Origin: Candidatus Peribacteria bacterium
Lineage (GTDB): Bacteria > Patescibacteria > JAEDAM01 > Absconditabacterales > Absconditicoccaceae
Direction: 5' to 3'
Length of the DNA stretch: 20,134 nt
Assembly (NCBI GenBank): GCA_031261265.1
Contig: JAISKI010000021.1
Span: 1-20,134 of the forward strand
The notes under the pieces were generated by a model, which was given only the letters and a program-made list of their open reading frames with translations, was not told the DNA's origin and searched no databases. The stretch's first letter is position 1. Every line of letters begins with the position of its first letter. The position numbers and the translations under genes were made by a program. Of the stretch, positions 1 through 7,812 are shown in pieces.

Positions 1-773
1 CCTTCACGAATGACGAGATGACGGAAAAATCCTTGGTGGGTCTTTTGGTCGTACACAGGAAGCCCAGACTCGAAGCACAGCTTTTTAAGGGTTTCAAAAA
101 TCTGATTTGCCTTCGCTGAAATCAATCCACAACTGTCCACATCTACGATTTTACTAAATTCTCCCTGCTTGTGAAATCCACAGCCTCGCTCGTTATTGAT
201 GAGGTATTGTTGTATGTTGTCGGGGCAGGGTTCAGTATGTTGTTTGTTTCGTTCGCGGTATTCGGGACTTCGTTGTTTGTATACTCCGAAACTAAATTCA
301 ATCTTATTTCTATATCCCTGTGTCAACGGCGAACCAATGATTGGCAAAAAGCTGATTTGTTGGTCGTTAGGATGGGTTCAAGACCCGTCCTTACATTTTG
401 AATTAATTTTCTTAAAACTTTCTTCTACCAATTGTTGTTTCAATTCCAATTGTCTTGGATAACTCATCATCTGCCGTTTACAACCTCCACAACCAATTTT
501 CGCAGTTCCTTCGTTCACTTCACTCACACCTTTGGGGATAAAGTAATGGGGACAAAAAATCTCTCCATCAGCAAAATGCGGGTCGTATTCCGTAGTTTCG
601 ATGATGTGAGCTTCGATAAAGTCTTTCCTATTTTTCACGACTTTGAGGTCAACGATACTTCCAGGAAGTGCTCAGCCTTTTATTAAGATTTTCTTTCCGT
701 CAGGCAGTGAACCGATACCGATGCCTCCGTGTCCGATTTTTTGGACTTTAATGTTTTTTAGGGTTTGTTTCAT
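1..773 (-). CDS. Class I SAM-dependent RNA methyltransferase, TrmA/RlmD (uracil-5) family; 3' end cut by window
   Basis: Family members transfer methyl from SAM to C5 of uridine in rRNA or tRNA. The 257 visible residues are the N-terminal part; the catalytic SAM domain lies beyond position 1. The N-terminal stretch (residues 1-60, with GGALPGS near 33-39) resembles the TRAM-like start of this family. CGGC at 95-98 with C74 and C215 fits the family's Fe-S cysteines. GYRNKIEFSFG (153-163) and YDQKTHQGFFRHLVIRE (241-257) are family signatures. Two UGA codons read as Gly, at 672-674 (KGGALPG) and 378-380. The start is ATG at 773, 11 bases after the Nudix stop, so it probably ends the efp operon. 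Residues about 125-138 look like an in-frame insertion (see the repeat at 370-390), and the spacing between C74 and C95 is longer than usual. Which base is modified cannot be told. Confidence 0.9.
370..390. repeat. Palindromic repeat inside the RNA methyltransferase gene, related to one in leuS
   Basis: Two 8-base arms (GGATGGGT and ACCCGTCC, one G-T mismatch) flank the loop TCAAG. The same loop and right arm, with left arm GGACGGGT, occur at 15921-15941 inside leuS, and the flanks (TTACATT here, CTACATT there) also match. It is read in the same frame in both genes: the peptide is CKDGSGTHPN here and CRDGSGTRPN in LeuRS. It lies between the helix that follows the CGGC motif and the LPIIGSP segment, where homologues normally have only a short linker. 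Confidence 0.75.
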
Positions 774-784
774 TCTGTTATCAT

Positions 785-1180
785 TTATAAAGTTAGTATT
801 TCTTTCTTCAACCATTCCGGAAATTCTCCAATCAAAATCTCCTCCTTATTTTTCCAGAAAAAATCTGTATGTTCGTTGCTTAATACAATCTTTGTCACAT
901 TTTCACACTTCACTAAAAATGTAATCCCTACCAAACAAAAATTCTCTTTCGTTATCGTCCGTGTTCTGGTCACTTTCTCCACTTTTGCCTTTAATCAGCA
1001 TTCTTCCTGCACTTCTCTGACAATGGCATCTTCTGGCTGTTCTCCTCGCTCAATTCTTCATCACGGAATATCGAAATCATTAGGAAAATGTTCTTCTCTC
1101 TCACTTCTCATCAAGAGCAAAAACTTTCCATCAGGATTTTGAATGAGGGCTTTTACTGCAATTCAGAAGGTTTGGGACAT
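785..1180 (-). CDS. Nudix hydrolase (free-standing)
   Basis: A 131-residue single-domain Nudix protein, a family that hydrolyses nucleoside diphosphates linked to another moiety (oxidised dNTPs, NDP-sugars, ApnA, RNA caps). The Nudix box GX5EX7REUXEEXGU is complete: GGRIERGEQ opens it and REVQEECGL closes it. The N-terminus (MSQTFGIAVKALI) and a following GKFLLLMRS strand fit the fold. Four UGA codons read as Gly, two of them the consecutive glycines GG that begin the Nudix box, which would be lost under the standard code. The start is ATG at 1180 and the stop TAA at 785. It lies between the lipoprotein gene (29 bases) and the RNA methyltransferase gene (11 bases), so all are probably co-transcribed. 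Substrate unknown. Confidence 0.93.
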
Positions 1181-1208
1181 GGTTTTGGGAAGAAAAGAGA
1201 TGAAAAAG

Positions 1209-2318
1209 TTAATGGAAGTTGGACAGGGGTTCCATAGTGTTTACTCGAGAGAAGTCTGGTCAAGGTGCACAAGCGACACAATGGTATTCTACAAAATAAA
1301 GATTGGTTCAGGTCAAATGTTTTTTAATTCAAGTTTGGTCATCTTCATAGACCCATTTTTCTCGCTGTTCATAGGGAAAAAATTCAATACATCATTCTTC
1401 ACTCAAACATAATCTATTTCCTTCGTGAATCATTTTCTTTGTGGTATCAAGTTTTTGAATTCCTTGTGAATCGGTATACCATAAGGCTGATGGATAAAGC
1501 AAAGTTATTCCGAGATTTGGAGAGGTAAATCTACTAATTTCTTGTCTATATCAGTCTCGTCCTCCAATATGTCGATTCTGTCCTAAGGTGCAACCGAAAG
1601 GACAACTGTCGGGTGTTTCTGTTCCCATTACTTTGATAGTATCTTCCCCTATTTTTCCCCATATTTCCATAGTGTTTACCCGAGAGAAATCTGCTCACGG
1701 TGCACATCCATCACAATTATATTGCACGAAATAGAGGTCTGTGTCAGGAAGGTGATGTCTAATGGCACTCATATCATAATAAGGTATTCCTTTGGTTGTT
1801 TCATTAGGAGAAAGCAAATTCCCGTTAGGCTGAAGATATCCTACAAGATTTCAAGTAGCAAAAATTTCATCATCCACCCATGCAATTTTATTCCATTTTT
1901 CTCCTATCTGTTCTCGTTCTTCATAGGGAAAAAATTCAATACATCACATTTTATCCTTTCTCTCAAGTTCATCATCACGTCTTAAACAAACTAGATTTCC
2001 TGTATGAATAATAGTCATTTTGGGGGAAACCTCTCCGTCTTCCGTAATTCGTGATGCTTCATAGGTAAAACGAATTCCCAAATCTAACGAACTAAATCTA
2101 TATATTTCCCTACTTATAAATCCATAACCGGAACTTTCATATCCTAGTTCACACCCAAATTCACACATAGAAGAATTTTCTATTCCAACAAATTCGTTAA
2201 CATCATCATTTAATACGGCTCTAGCATTTGCGTCTTCTACTTCGCTACAACTTACTAATTTGCCACAAACTACCAACAAAAGTATTCCGAACAGGAAGAA
2301 AAGTCAGATTTTTTTCAT
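1209..2318 (-). CDS. Predicted lipoprotein with two diverged Cys-containing repeats
   Basis: 369 residues, family not recognised. A hydrophobic leader (residues 4-18) and lipobox LVSC (Cys24) predict a membrane-anchored lipoprotein exported by Sec. The mature part holds two copies of one unit, about 51-219 and 239-363. Shared features in order are C-x-FGC-x-LG, a REI-x-RF segment, LGI, GN-x-x-CL, GCIEFFPYE-x-RE, then YFV-x-Y-x-C-x-x-CAPG-x-DFSRVNTME. The first copy has an extra segment of about 45 residues before YFV. The paired cysteines suggest disulfides or metal binding (inference). Nine UGA codons encode Gly, the densest use for its size in the window; without recoding the gene looks like fragments. 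The start is ATG at 2318 and the stop TAA at 1209; it follows efp by 20 bases. Confidence 0.85.
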
Positions 2319-2338
2319 TATTTACAAAAGTAGTAAAA

Positions 2339-2893
2339 CTAATTCACCGTTCCTGTCAGTGTATTCACCGTCACCTCATCACCTTCTTCCTTATACAACG
2401 GCACTACCACTTCCAACCCCGTCTCAATGGTCGCTGGCTTCGTCCCCGCTTGGGCTCTGTCGCCTTTCACACCAGGCACGGTTGAGATAATCTTATAGGT
2501 AATCGTGGAAGGCAAAATCACGCTCAATACATTCCCTTGATACATCTGCAAATACACATCCAAATTCTCTTTCAAATATCCCACGACATCTTCAATCACC
2601 TCCTTCTCCAAGTCGTAAATTTCCCCTGTGTCATTCTCCATAAACGAATACGTATTCCCAGCAGCATAGAGGAAAACTGCATTATTCGTGGAAACCTCGG
2701 CTTGTTCCAAAGTCGCACCAGAATTGTAGGTGAAAGTATTGGATTTCCCCGTCACAATGTCTTTTACCTTGTAAGTGTCGTTAGCTCCACCGCGTCCCAT
2801 ATGCGTATGAGCGGTGTCTGTCACCTTAAAAAGTTTCCCTTCGATAAGCAAAATGCTTCCTTTTCTGACATCAGAAGTTGTGATTTTTACCAT
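2339..2893 (-). CDS. efp: Translation elongation factor P
   Basis: 184 residues, the usual EF-P length. EF-P binds between the ribosomal P and E sites and relieves stalling at polyproline. The N-terminal KOW-like domain holds the loop HMGRGGAN at 31-38, which places Arg34 where many EF-Ps carry a modified Lys; this is the Arg-type tip that EarP rhamnosylates in some proteobacteria. Two OB-type domains follow (ENDTGEIYDLEKE, then YKIISTVPGVKGD and GLEVVVPLYKEEGD). The C-terminus ends GTVN. No UGA codon is used and the stop is TAG. It is the first gene of the leftward cluster, with a candidate structured leader RNA just upstream. No modification enzyme is visible in the window. Confidence 0.96.
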   Translation of the reverse strand: MVKITTSDVRKGSILLIEGKLFKVTDTAHTHMGRGGANDTYKVKDIVTGKSNTFTYNSGATLEQAEVSTNNAVFLYAAGNTYSFMENDTGEIYDLEKEVIEDVVGYLKENLDVYLQMYQGNVLSVILPSTITYKIISTVPGVKGDRAQAGTKPATIETGLEVVVPLYKEEGDEVTVNTLTGTVN

Positions 2894-2984
2894 TGAGTTA
2901 GTGTAAAAAAATTAAAAAGCTGATTAGTGTATACAGATTTCCTTTACAATAACAAGTCAAGAGAGAAGAAAAATTCTCTTTACG

Positions 2985-3107
2985 AAAAAACCTCTTTCCT
3001 TTCGATGCTTTAACGGTACCGCACGTACCGCCTTAATTATCACTTAATAAAGCGATAACCATAATCTCCCATTGAGGGGTATTACTTTGGGCTTGGGAAA
3101 GAGGTTT
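2985..3107 (-). ncRNA. Candidate structured RNA or efp leader closed by a 12-bp helix
   Basis: Within the 327-base gene-free gap, 2988-2999 (AAACCTCTTTCC) is the exact reverse complement of 3096-3107, closing about 96 bases. Inside are a 9-bp hairpin (3037-3045 with 3050-3058, loop AATA, one G-U on the minus strand), a 6-bp hairpin CGGTAC/GTACCG (3014-3019 with 3025-3030) and a weak 4-bp one (3067-3079). On the minus strand the 3' arm runs into six or more U, as in an intrinsic terminator. I therefore read it as a minus-strand RNA of about 123 nt, either a free small RNA or an attenuator-like leader 92 bases before efp. It does not match the 5S, SRP, tRNA or tmRNA features I looked for. Confidence 0.5.
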
Positions 3108-3175
3108 GAGGGGGAAAAATTTGAAAAAACCCCTCAAAGATCAACAGGTTGTTTTTTTGGTAGAATATCAACCTG
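3105..3175. other. Two further hairpins downstream of proS
   Basis: TTTGAGGGG at 3105-3113 pairs with CCCCTCAAA at 3130-3138 (9 bp, loop of 16). CAGGTTG at 3145-3151 pairs with CAACCTG at 3169-3175 (7 bp, loop of 17). Both lie in the proS 3' flank (proS stops at 3221). Neither is followed by a clear U-run on either strand, so neither is a textbook terminator. They could form the proS mRNA 3' end or part of the adjacent structured RNA. Confidence 0.4.
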
Positions 3176-3220
3176 AAGTAATTTCAGTATAATGATATGA
3201 AATAAAAAGTCAAGAGAAAA

Positions 3221-4726
3221 TTAGTAGCTCTTCGCAAAAATCACTCTTCTCTCGCTTTTCTTTCCTGTGAGCATATCCACTCCCTCTTCAATAGGGAAAT
3301 CAAATGGCAAACACCTAATGGTTGCCTTCGTCTCTTCTTGGATTCTCTCAGCAGTCTCTTTCGTTCCATCCCAGTGAGCCAAAACATATCCTTGCTCTAT
3401 TTTTTCTTTGAAGTCTTCATAGCTCTCTACCACAAAGGTATGTTCTTTGGTAAAGCTTTCATGACTCTGAAACATCGTCTTTTGTATCTGCTCTAAAAGG
3501 CTGATAACGGTCTGTGCAAGTTCATCCACACCAACCAACAATTTTTCTCCCGTATCTCTCCTGTACAGTTCCACTTTCCCATTTTCTACATCTCTCTTTC
3601 CAATGGCAATTCTCAGTGGCACTCCCTTCAATTCATACTCATTATATTTCCACCCTGGGGACCTCTGGTCATCATCATCAAACTTTACCGTAATAGCAGT
3701 TCTGTGCGTTCCCAAAAATTCGCTCTCTGTCGTAAAATCAGCTTTTTCTATCTGTTGTAAAGCGGGTTGTAAATACTGTTTAATAGCTTCCAAATCTTCC
3801 TCCGTCTTGAAAATAGGGACAATCACGAGATGAGTGGGTGCGAGTACAGGAGGTAATACCAATCCTTTATCATCTCCGTGTGCCATAATCAGTCCACCAA
3901 TAAGTCTCGTACTGACTCCTCGCGAACTCGCATAGGGATATTCCAAGACATTTTCCTTATTAGTAAATTGTACTTCAAAAGCCTTAGCAAAATTCTGCCC
4001 TAAATCGTGGGAAGTTCCAGCTTGTAAAGCCTTATAATCTTTCATCATAGGCTCAAATGCGTAGGTGTGCACTGCTCCTGCAAATCTATCGTGGTCAGGC
4101 TTTTCTCCTGTGTAGCTATACATTGCCATAAAATTTTTTGCAAAATCCAAATACACATGAAACATTTTCATTGCTTCTTCTTGTGCTTCTTCTGCGGTTG
4201 CGTGGGCAGTATGTCCTTCCTGCCACAGAAATTCAGAGGTCCTCAAAAAAGGTCTCGTTCTCATTTCAGCTCTCGTCACATTTGCTCGCTGATTAATCAA
4301 CATCGGCAAATCACGATAAGAATGAATCCGATTTTTAAAGCTATCCCAGATAATCGTTTCAGAAGTCGGACGCACGATAAGTTCTTCTTCCAGCTTCGAA
4401 GCAGGGTCTACGACTACCCCTTTCCCAGCTGGATTATTCATGAGTCTGTGATGGGTGACAATTCGACATTCTTTGGCAAATCCTTCCACGTGAGAAGCCT
4501 CTTTACTCAAAAAACTTTTGGGAATAAAGAGAGGGAAATAGGCATTTTGATGTCCCGTTTTTTTGAACATAGTATCTAGGACATCTCTGATATTTTCTCG
4601 AATAGCATATCCGTAAGGTTTGATGACCATACATCATTTTACTGCTGAATTTTCAGCTAAATCAGCTTGTTGAACTACTTCATTATATCGTGCTGAGTAG
4701 TCTTCTGCTCTGGAAGTTATCGCCAT
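3221..4726 (-). CDS. proS: Prolyl-tRNA synthetase (compact, archaeal/eukaryote-like type)
   Basis: 501 residues. It charges tRNA-Pro with proline in the cytoplasm. The start ATG at 4726 gives [18 protein letters not shown] and then [18 protein letters not shown], the typical opening of this type; the Gly of KGCMV is a UGA (4634-4636), so a standard-code caller would wrongly start at 4630. Class II motif 2 is seen as [20 protein letters not shown], with RPTSETI before it and [11 protein letters not shown] plus the motif 3 region after. The anticodon-binding domain follows ([11 protein letters not shown]), then the C-terminal extension characteristic of this type. There is no inserted editing domain between motifs 2 and 3. 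The stop is TAA. It stands alone between the RNA-rich gap and a divergent plus-strand gene. Confidence 0.97.
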
Positions 4727-4881
4727 AGTGTAGTAGAAAAAAAAGTAAAAAAATCAGATTTTTAATGCAAGTTAGTATACAAGACGGGTGGGGACATGGG
4801 CGATAGCAATCCACATAGATTCGGAAGTAGCGAAGTAAAATCTGGTGAAAAGTATAGAAAAGTCGGGCTTATTTGCAAGTC

Positions 4882-4922
4882 TTTAATTAAAGAAGTTAAT
4901 TAAAAGGAAAGATTTAATTAAA
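4882..4922. promoter_or_regulatory. Three TTAATTAA palindromes upstream of the 4992 gene
   Basis: TTTAATTAAA (4882-4891), GTTAATTAAA (4895-4904) and TTTAATTAAA (4913-4922) stand in the proS/4992 divergent region, immediately upstream of the promoter at 4937. Repeated palindromes at such a place suggest an operator or an UP-like element, but an AT-rich region can make these by chance. The rest of the 265-base gap holds nothing else I can name. Confidence 0.35.
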
Positions 4923-4936
4923 AAAATACTCCAAAA

Positions 4937-4965
4937 TTTGCATTATTATGAGCATTGAGTATAAT
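4937..4965 (+). promoter_or_regulatory. Sigma70-type promoter for the 4992 gene
   Basis: TTTGCA (4937-4942), 17 bases, then a perfect TATAAT (4960-4965). The expected transcription start is near 4972, leaving a leader of about 20 bases before ATG 4992. Confidence 0.6.
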
Positions 4966-4991
4966 AAAAATACTTTTACATCCCTATTATT

Positions 4992-5576
4992 ATGGAAGTT
5001 AAAACAACAACATTAGAACAACAGGAGATACCTTCATCCTTAATTACTACCACGAAAGCTCTTGAGGAAAACTTAAGCCATAAGGTTATAAGTGGCGAAA
5101 ATTTTTCAAAGGCTACAGAAAGTGATACACTTCCCAAAACTAGGATGCCAGACGAAGTGATTGATAGAATTCACGGATTGGGATTTGAGTTAGATGAAAA
5201 ATATGAGATCCCAGAACTGGATGATGCATATCTGACGGGAGATTTGGTAGAGTTTATTGCTAAACTCTCTAACGATGATAATGAAATTCCTAACTTTAGA
5301 TTAAACATCCGTGATAGAAATAATGATGAGGTGACACCACACTATGATATAACGATTCATCGTGGTAAACAGATAGGACAAAAAGCAGAGATGATTGTGC
5401 CCTACGTTGCGGAAGTAAATGGAGAGAAGTTTATCGGTGAAGTGGTAATAGAAATTGATTTTGATGGATCAATAGAACTTAAGAAAAAAATAATTTTGGA
5501 TACCCTCTATCGCTATGATGCTCTGATAGGAAAATACCTGCCTGAATGGGAGGGAAAAACGGTATATAAGGTATAA
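4992..5576 (+). CDS. Acidic soluble protein of unknown function
   Basis: 194 residues, no family recognised. There is no signal peptide or membrane segment. The first 50 residues are polar and low in complexity (Thr, Glu, Ser), probably disordered. The rest (about 52-194) reads as one alpha/beta domain with alternating strands: FRLNIRDRNND, YDITIHRGK, EVNGEKFIGEVVIEIDFDG. It is rich in Asp and Glu. No UGA codons are used. The ATG follows a good promoter by 26 bases, and the stop is TAA. It converges on the 2H phosphoesterase gene with 11 bases between stops. Function cannot be assigned. Confidence 0.8.
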   Translation: MEVKTTTLEQQEIPSSLITTTKALEENLSHKVISGENFSKATESDTLPKTRMPDEVIDRIHGLGFELDEKYEIPELDDAYLTGDLVEFIAKLSNDDNEIPNFRLNIRDRNNDEVTPHYDITIHRGKQIGQKAEMIVPYVAEVNGEKFIGEVVIEIDFDGSIELKKKIILDTLYRYDALIGKYLPEWEGKTVYKV

Positions 5577-5587
5577 ATAGAGGATTC

Positions 5588-6136
5588 TTATTTTATGTGG
5601 GTGATAATTTCACTCGGATCTACAGCAATCCCTCTCTCTTGAATGTAGGGTTTAAACAGATTTTTAATCTTTGGAATCAAAGAATGCTGAACGACTTCCA
5701 ATCAGCAAGGTACTTTTGCCAGAGTAATGTGAGGAGAAATTTCCTCAGACAAAATCATGTCCTTATAAATACTTTCTCCATTATGAGGAGTGAGGACAAT
5801 ATACACCTGACCATCATCAAAGCTTTCTCGGGCTTGTATCTGGTGAAGGGATTGATCAAATTTTTTGTGAGGATTGAGGAGCTCAAAATTTTCCAAAGAT
5901 TTTCTGATCCCATCAATTAAAATCAGACTTTTGGAAAGTTGATCCGCAGTTAGATGTTTTTGAAAAGAGAGGGTCATGTGATGTTCTTTTTCGATTTTCC
6001 CTTGAATTCCTTCTGCACGAAAAAGAGTTTCAATTTCCTGTGCTAATTTCGCTAATTTTTCTTTAGCGTCTTTTTGAAGTTTAAGTTCATGATACACCGT
6101 GGTGAAGGTAGCGTTGATATCCTTTGTTTTAGCCAT
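5588..6136 (-). CDS. 2H phosphoesterase superfamily protein (LigT / 2'-5' RNA ligase-like)
   Basis: 182 residues. 2H enzymes act on 2'-5' or cyclic phosphodiester bonds in RNA or nucleotides using two H-x-T/S motifs. Here these are HMTLSF in the N-terminal half and SPHITLAKVP near the C-terminus, spaced as in the family. A UGA (5702-5704) read as Gly extends the protein past KVPC to a TAA at 5588, giving a normal C-terminal lobe with PYIQERGIAVDPSEI. I chose ATG 6136 (MAKTKDINATF) because the upstream extension is unlike a globular start. Substrate unknown; an RNA-repair or tRNA-processing role is only possible. Confidence 0.85.
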
Positions 6137-6295
6137 TATTGAAACATAAAATATAAATACATTGACATGTATAGTGATATGGTACGGTATTTCAAGAGGT
6201 TCTAAAGTTTGATGAAGGCAATGGTCCACTTCATCCAGAGGGACATCTCCTAGAGAAGGATGAGATATTACAGTTTAGCACTAGGAAATTTTGCT

Positions 6296-6324
6296 TTGAC
6301 TTTCCTGATATATATATGTATACT
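6296..6324 (+). promoter_or_regulatory. Promoter for the Nudix-like gene
   Basis: TTGACT (6296-6301), a 17-base spacer, then TATACT (6319-6324). Transcription would start near 6331, downstream of the in-frame ATG at 6316. This argues for ATG 6370 as the real start of the following gene. Confidence 0.65.
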
Positions 6325-6369
6325 AAAATCCAGACAACAACCAATTTTACCGTTTATTTAGTATACAAA

Positions 6370-7044
6370 ATGGCTGAACACTTAGATATTTTTGATCTCT
6401 CTGGTCGTCGTATAGATACGAGAGATAGAAAAGAATATTATGCAGACCTTAAAAAAGAATGGGAAGAAACTGGAAAAATCACCACCCAAGTAAAAACGGT
6501 GAGAATTTGGGCGATGAGAGAAAATGGTGATCATATTCTCCAAAAACGTTCTCGTTCTAAAAAAGAAAATTCTGGACTGTATGATAAATTTATTGGAGGA
6601 CATATTCCTTCCAATTCTCTCTCAAAATTAACCCTTATCAATGAATCGATGCAAGAGTTTAGTGTTCCTGCTTTTTCCCTTTCAAAAGAAGAGATGTATG
6701 CTACCTTATTAGATGATAGTAATGCAAAAATGTTATTGGAAAAGATAGCATTAGTGAGAGAAGTTGATTACGAAAATCAGTTTAAATCAATAAGAGTGTA
6801 TAAGGACGATTCAGGGAATATTCACAAGATGGAGCAACCTCTGATGAATACGTTATATGTGGGGTATTACAACGGAGATACGAGAGTTGGTCAGGATGGT
6901 GAAACAGGAGGAATCCAAGTGATGTCTAATGAAGAACTCCTAGAAGAATTACAAATTCATCCAGATCTCTTTACTAATGATGTGCATTATATTGTAAATA
7001 AATACTCCAAAGAATTAGTATCTATTGAAGACTTTTTAAAGTAA
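6370..7044 (+). CDS. Nudix-fold protein, isopentenyl-diphosphate isomerase-like, with degenerate Nudix box
   Basis: 224 residues from ATG 6370. The opening (HLDIFDLSGRR), a WAMRENGDHILQKRS strand and KFIGGHI follow the layout of IDI-like Nudix proteins. Where the catalytic box should be, GGHIPSNSLSK and NESMQEFSVP keep one Glu pair position but lack the first Glu, the Arg of REUXEE and the closing Gly. Hydrolase activity by the usual Mg2+ mechanism is therefore doubtful. The C-terminal part (about 110-224) contains MNTLYVGYYNGD and an acidic tail. No UGA codons; TAA stop. The longer start at 6316 lies upstream of the predicted transcript start. It could be a binding or regulatory Nudix protein. 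Confidence 0.8.
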   Translation: MAEHLDIFDLSGRRIDTRDRKEYYADLKKEWEETGKITTQVKTVRIWAMRENGDHILQKRSRSKKENSGLYDKFIGGHIPSNSLSKLTLINESMQEFSVPAFSLSKEEMYATLLDDSNAKMLLEKIALVREVDYENQFKSIRVYKDDSGNIHKMEQPLMNTLYVGYYNGDTRVGQDGETGGIQVMSNEELLEELQIHPDLFTNDVHYIVNKYSKELVSIEDFLK

Positions 7045-7046
7045 AA

Positions 7047-7709
7047 CTACGCTAAGGTGTGGATATATGCTACTACCTTTTCTATCAACCCCTTATAATC
7101 GACCTGATTTCTCAGTTTTTCCAAAGCAACTCCACGATCAAACTGCTTTGTTTCTTCTCCTACTTCATCCACGGGTACTTTCACTAGCAGGCGAGGAAGC
7201 TGAAAATGCTGAGCAACGAGCTCAATTCCCCGACTTTCCATATCTATGTAGGTAGCTCCCCCGTCCTCCAAAGCAACTTGTTGTTGGGTCGGGCGACTCC
7301 CCTCGCAGGGGGTAAAAAAAGAAGAATTTTTTAGCATCTCTCTAGTATCTACTACCACTTCACTAGAAATCACCTTCCCCAACGGAGCAAATTTGAGAAA
7401 AATCGGAATAATCGCTTCTTTCCCAATGCTCAAATGTTCCACAACGCTTACCTGAATCGCTTTTAGACAAGGAAAACCCTTATTACTACTTGCTGATCTT
7501 GCTCGTCAACACACTCCCACGTTCACAATAAAATACTTCTCCTCCGCGTGTTCCAGCAAAAATTTCGTCAATTGGAAAATGGTTTCGTGATTCCCAATTC
7601 CTGTACAGAGATACTCTATCGGCAGGCGAATTTTCAAATCCAGTTTTTTAATTTCTTCTTTCACGACTTTCAATTCAGCGGTCGTTGCACAGCAGATGAG
7701 AATTTTCAT
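7047..7709 (-). CDS. Nucleoside phosphorylase-fold protein (MTA/SAH nucleosidase or futalosine hydrolase-like)
   Basis: 220 residues, one UGA read as Gly at 7506-7508 inside NVGVCGRA, matching the family's conserved G-x-CG. The N-terminus (MKILICCATTAEL) and Y-C-TGIGN-x-E-T fit the PNP/UDP fold. YIDMESRGIELVAQHF carries the DMES motif whose Met and Glu contact the ribose in MTA/SAH nucleosidases. The enzyme would split a nucleoside into base and ribose; the exact substrate is unclear. Between VVVDTREMLKN and YIDMES lies a segment unlike the family (FFTPCEGSRPTQQQ), over the palindromes at 7288-7313. The stop is TAG, 2 bases from the convergent Nudix-like gene. Confidence 0.82.
7288..7313. repeat. 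Small GC-rich palindromes inside the nucleosidase gene
   Basis: GTCGGGCGAC (7288-7297) is a palindrome with 4-bp arms, followed by CCCC-TCGCA-GGGG (7299-7311). The patch is much more GC-rich than its surroundings and encodes residues that have no place in the family alignment as I know it. It may be a remnant of an in-frame palindromic element like those in rnhB and leuS; the evidence is weaker here. Confidence 0.4.
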
Positions 7710-7812
7710 GATGATAGATCTAAATAAAATCTCCCTAATACTACAAAAATCCTGATCATCTACAAGAAAAAATACTTAGCTAGAGTGTACTAACTAAGTA
7801 TTTGAGAAGTTT

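Noticed and set aside
1143..1985. Plus-strand open frames across the lipoprotein region
   Set aside because: The minus strand gives a continuous 369-codon frame with a signal peptide and two matching repeats; the plus frames have no recognisable content.
2985..3107. 5S rRNA, because of its length of about 120 nt and long closing helix
   Set aside because: Conserved 5S loop sequences are absent on both strands, and the internal hairpins do not fit the 5S layout.
6316..6369. Upstream ATG at 6316 as the start of the Nudix-like protein
   Set aside because: The -10 element lies at 6319-6324, so this codon would be upstream of the transcript start; ATG 6370 gives a normal N-terminus.
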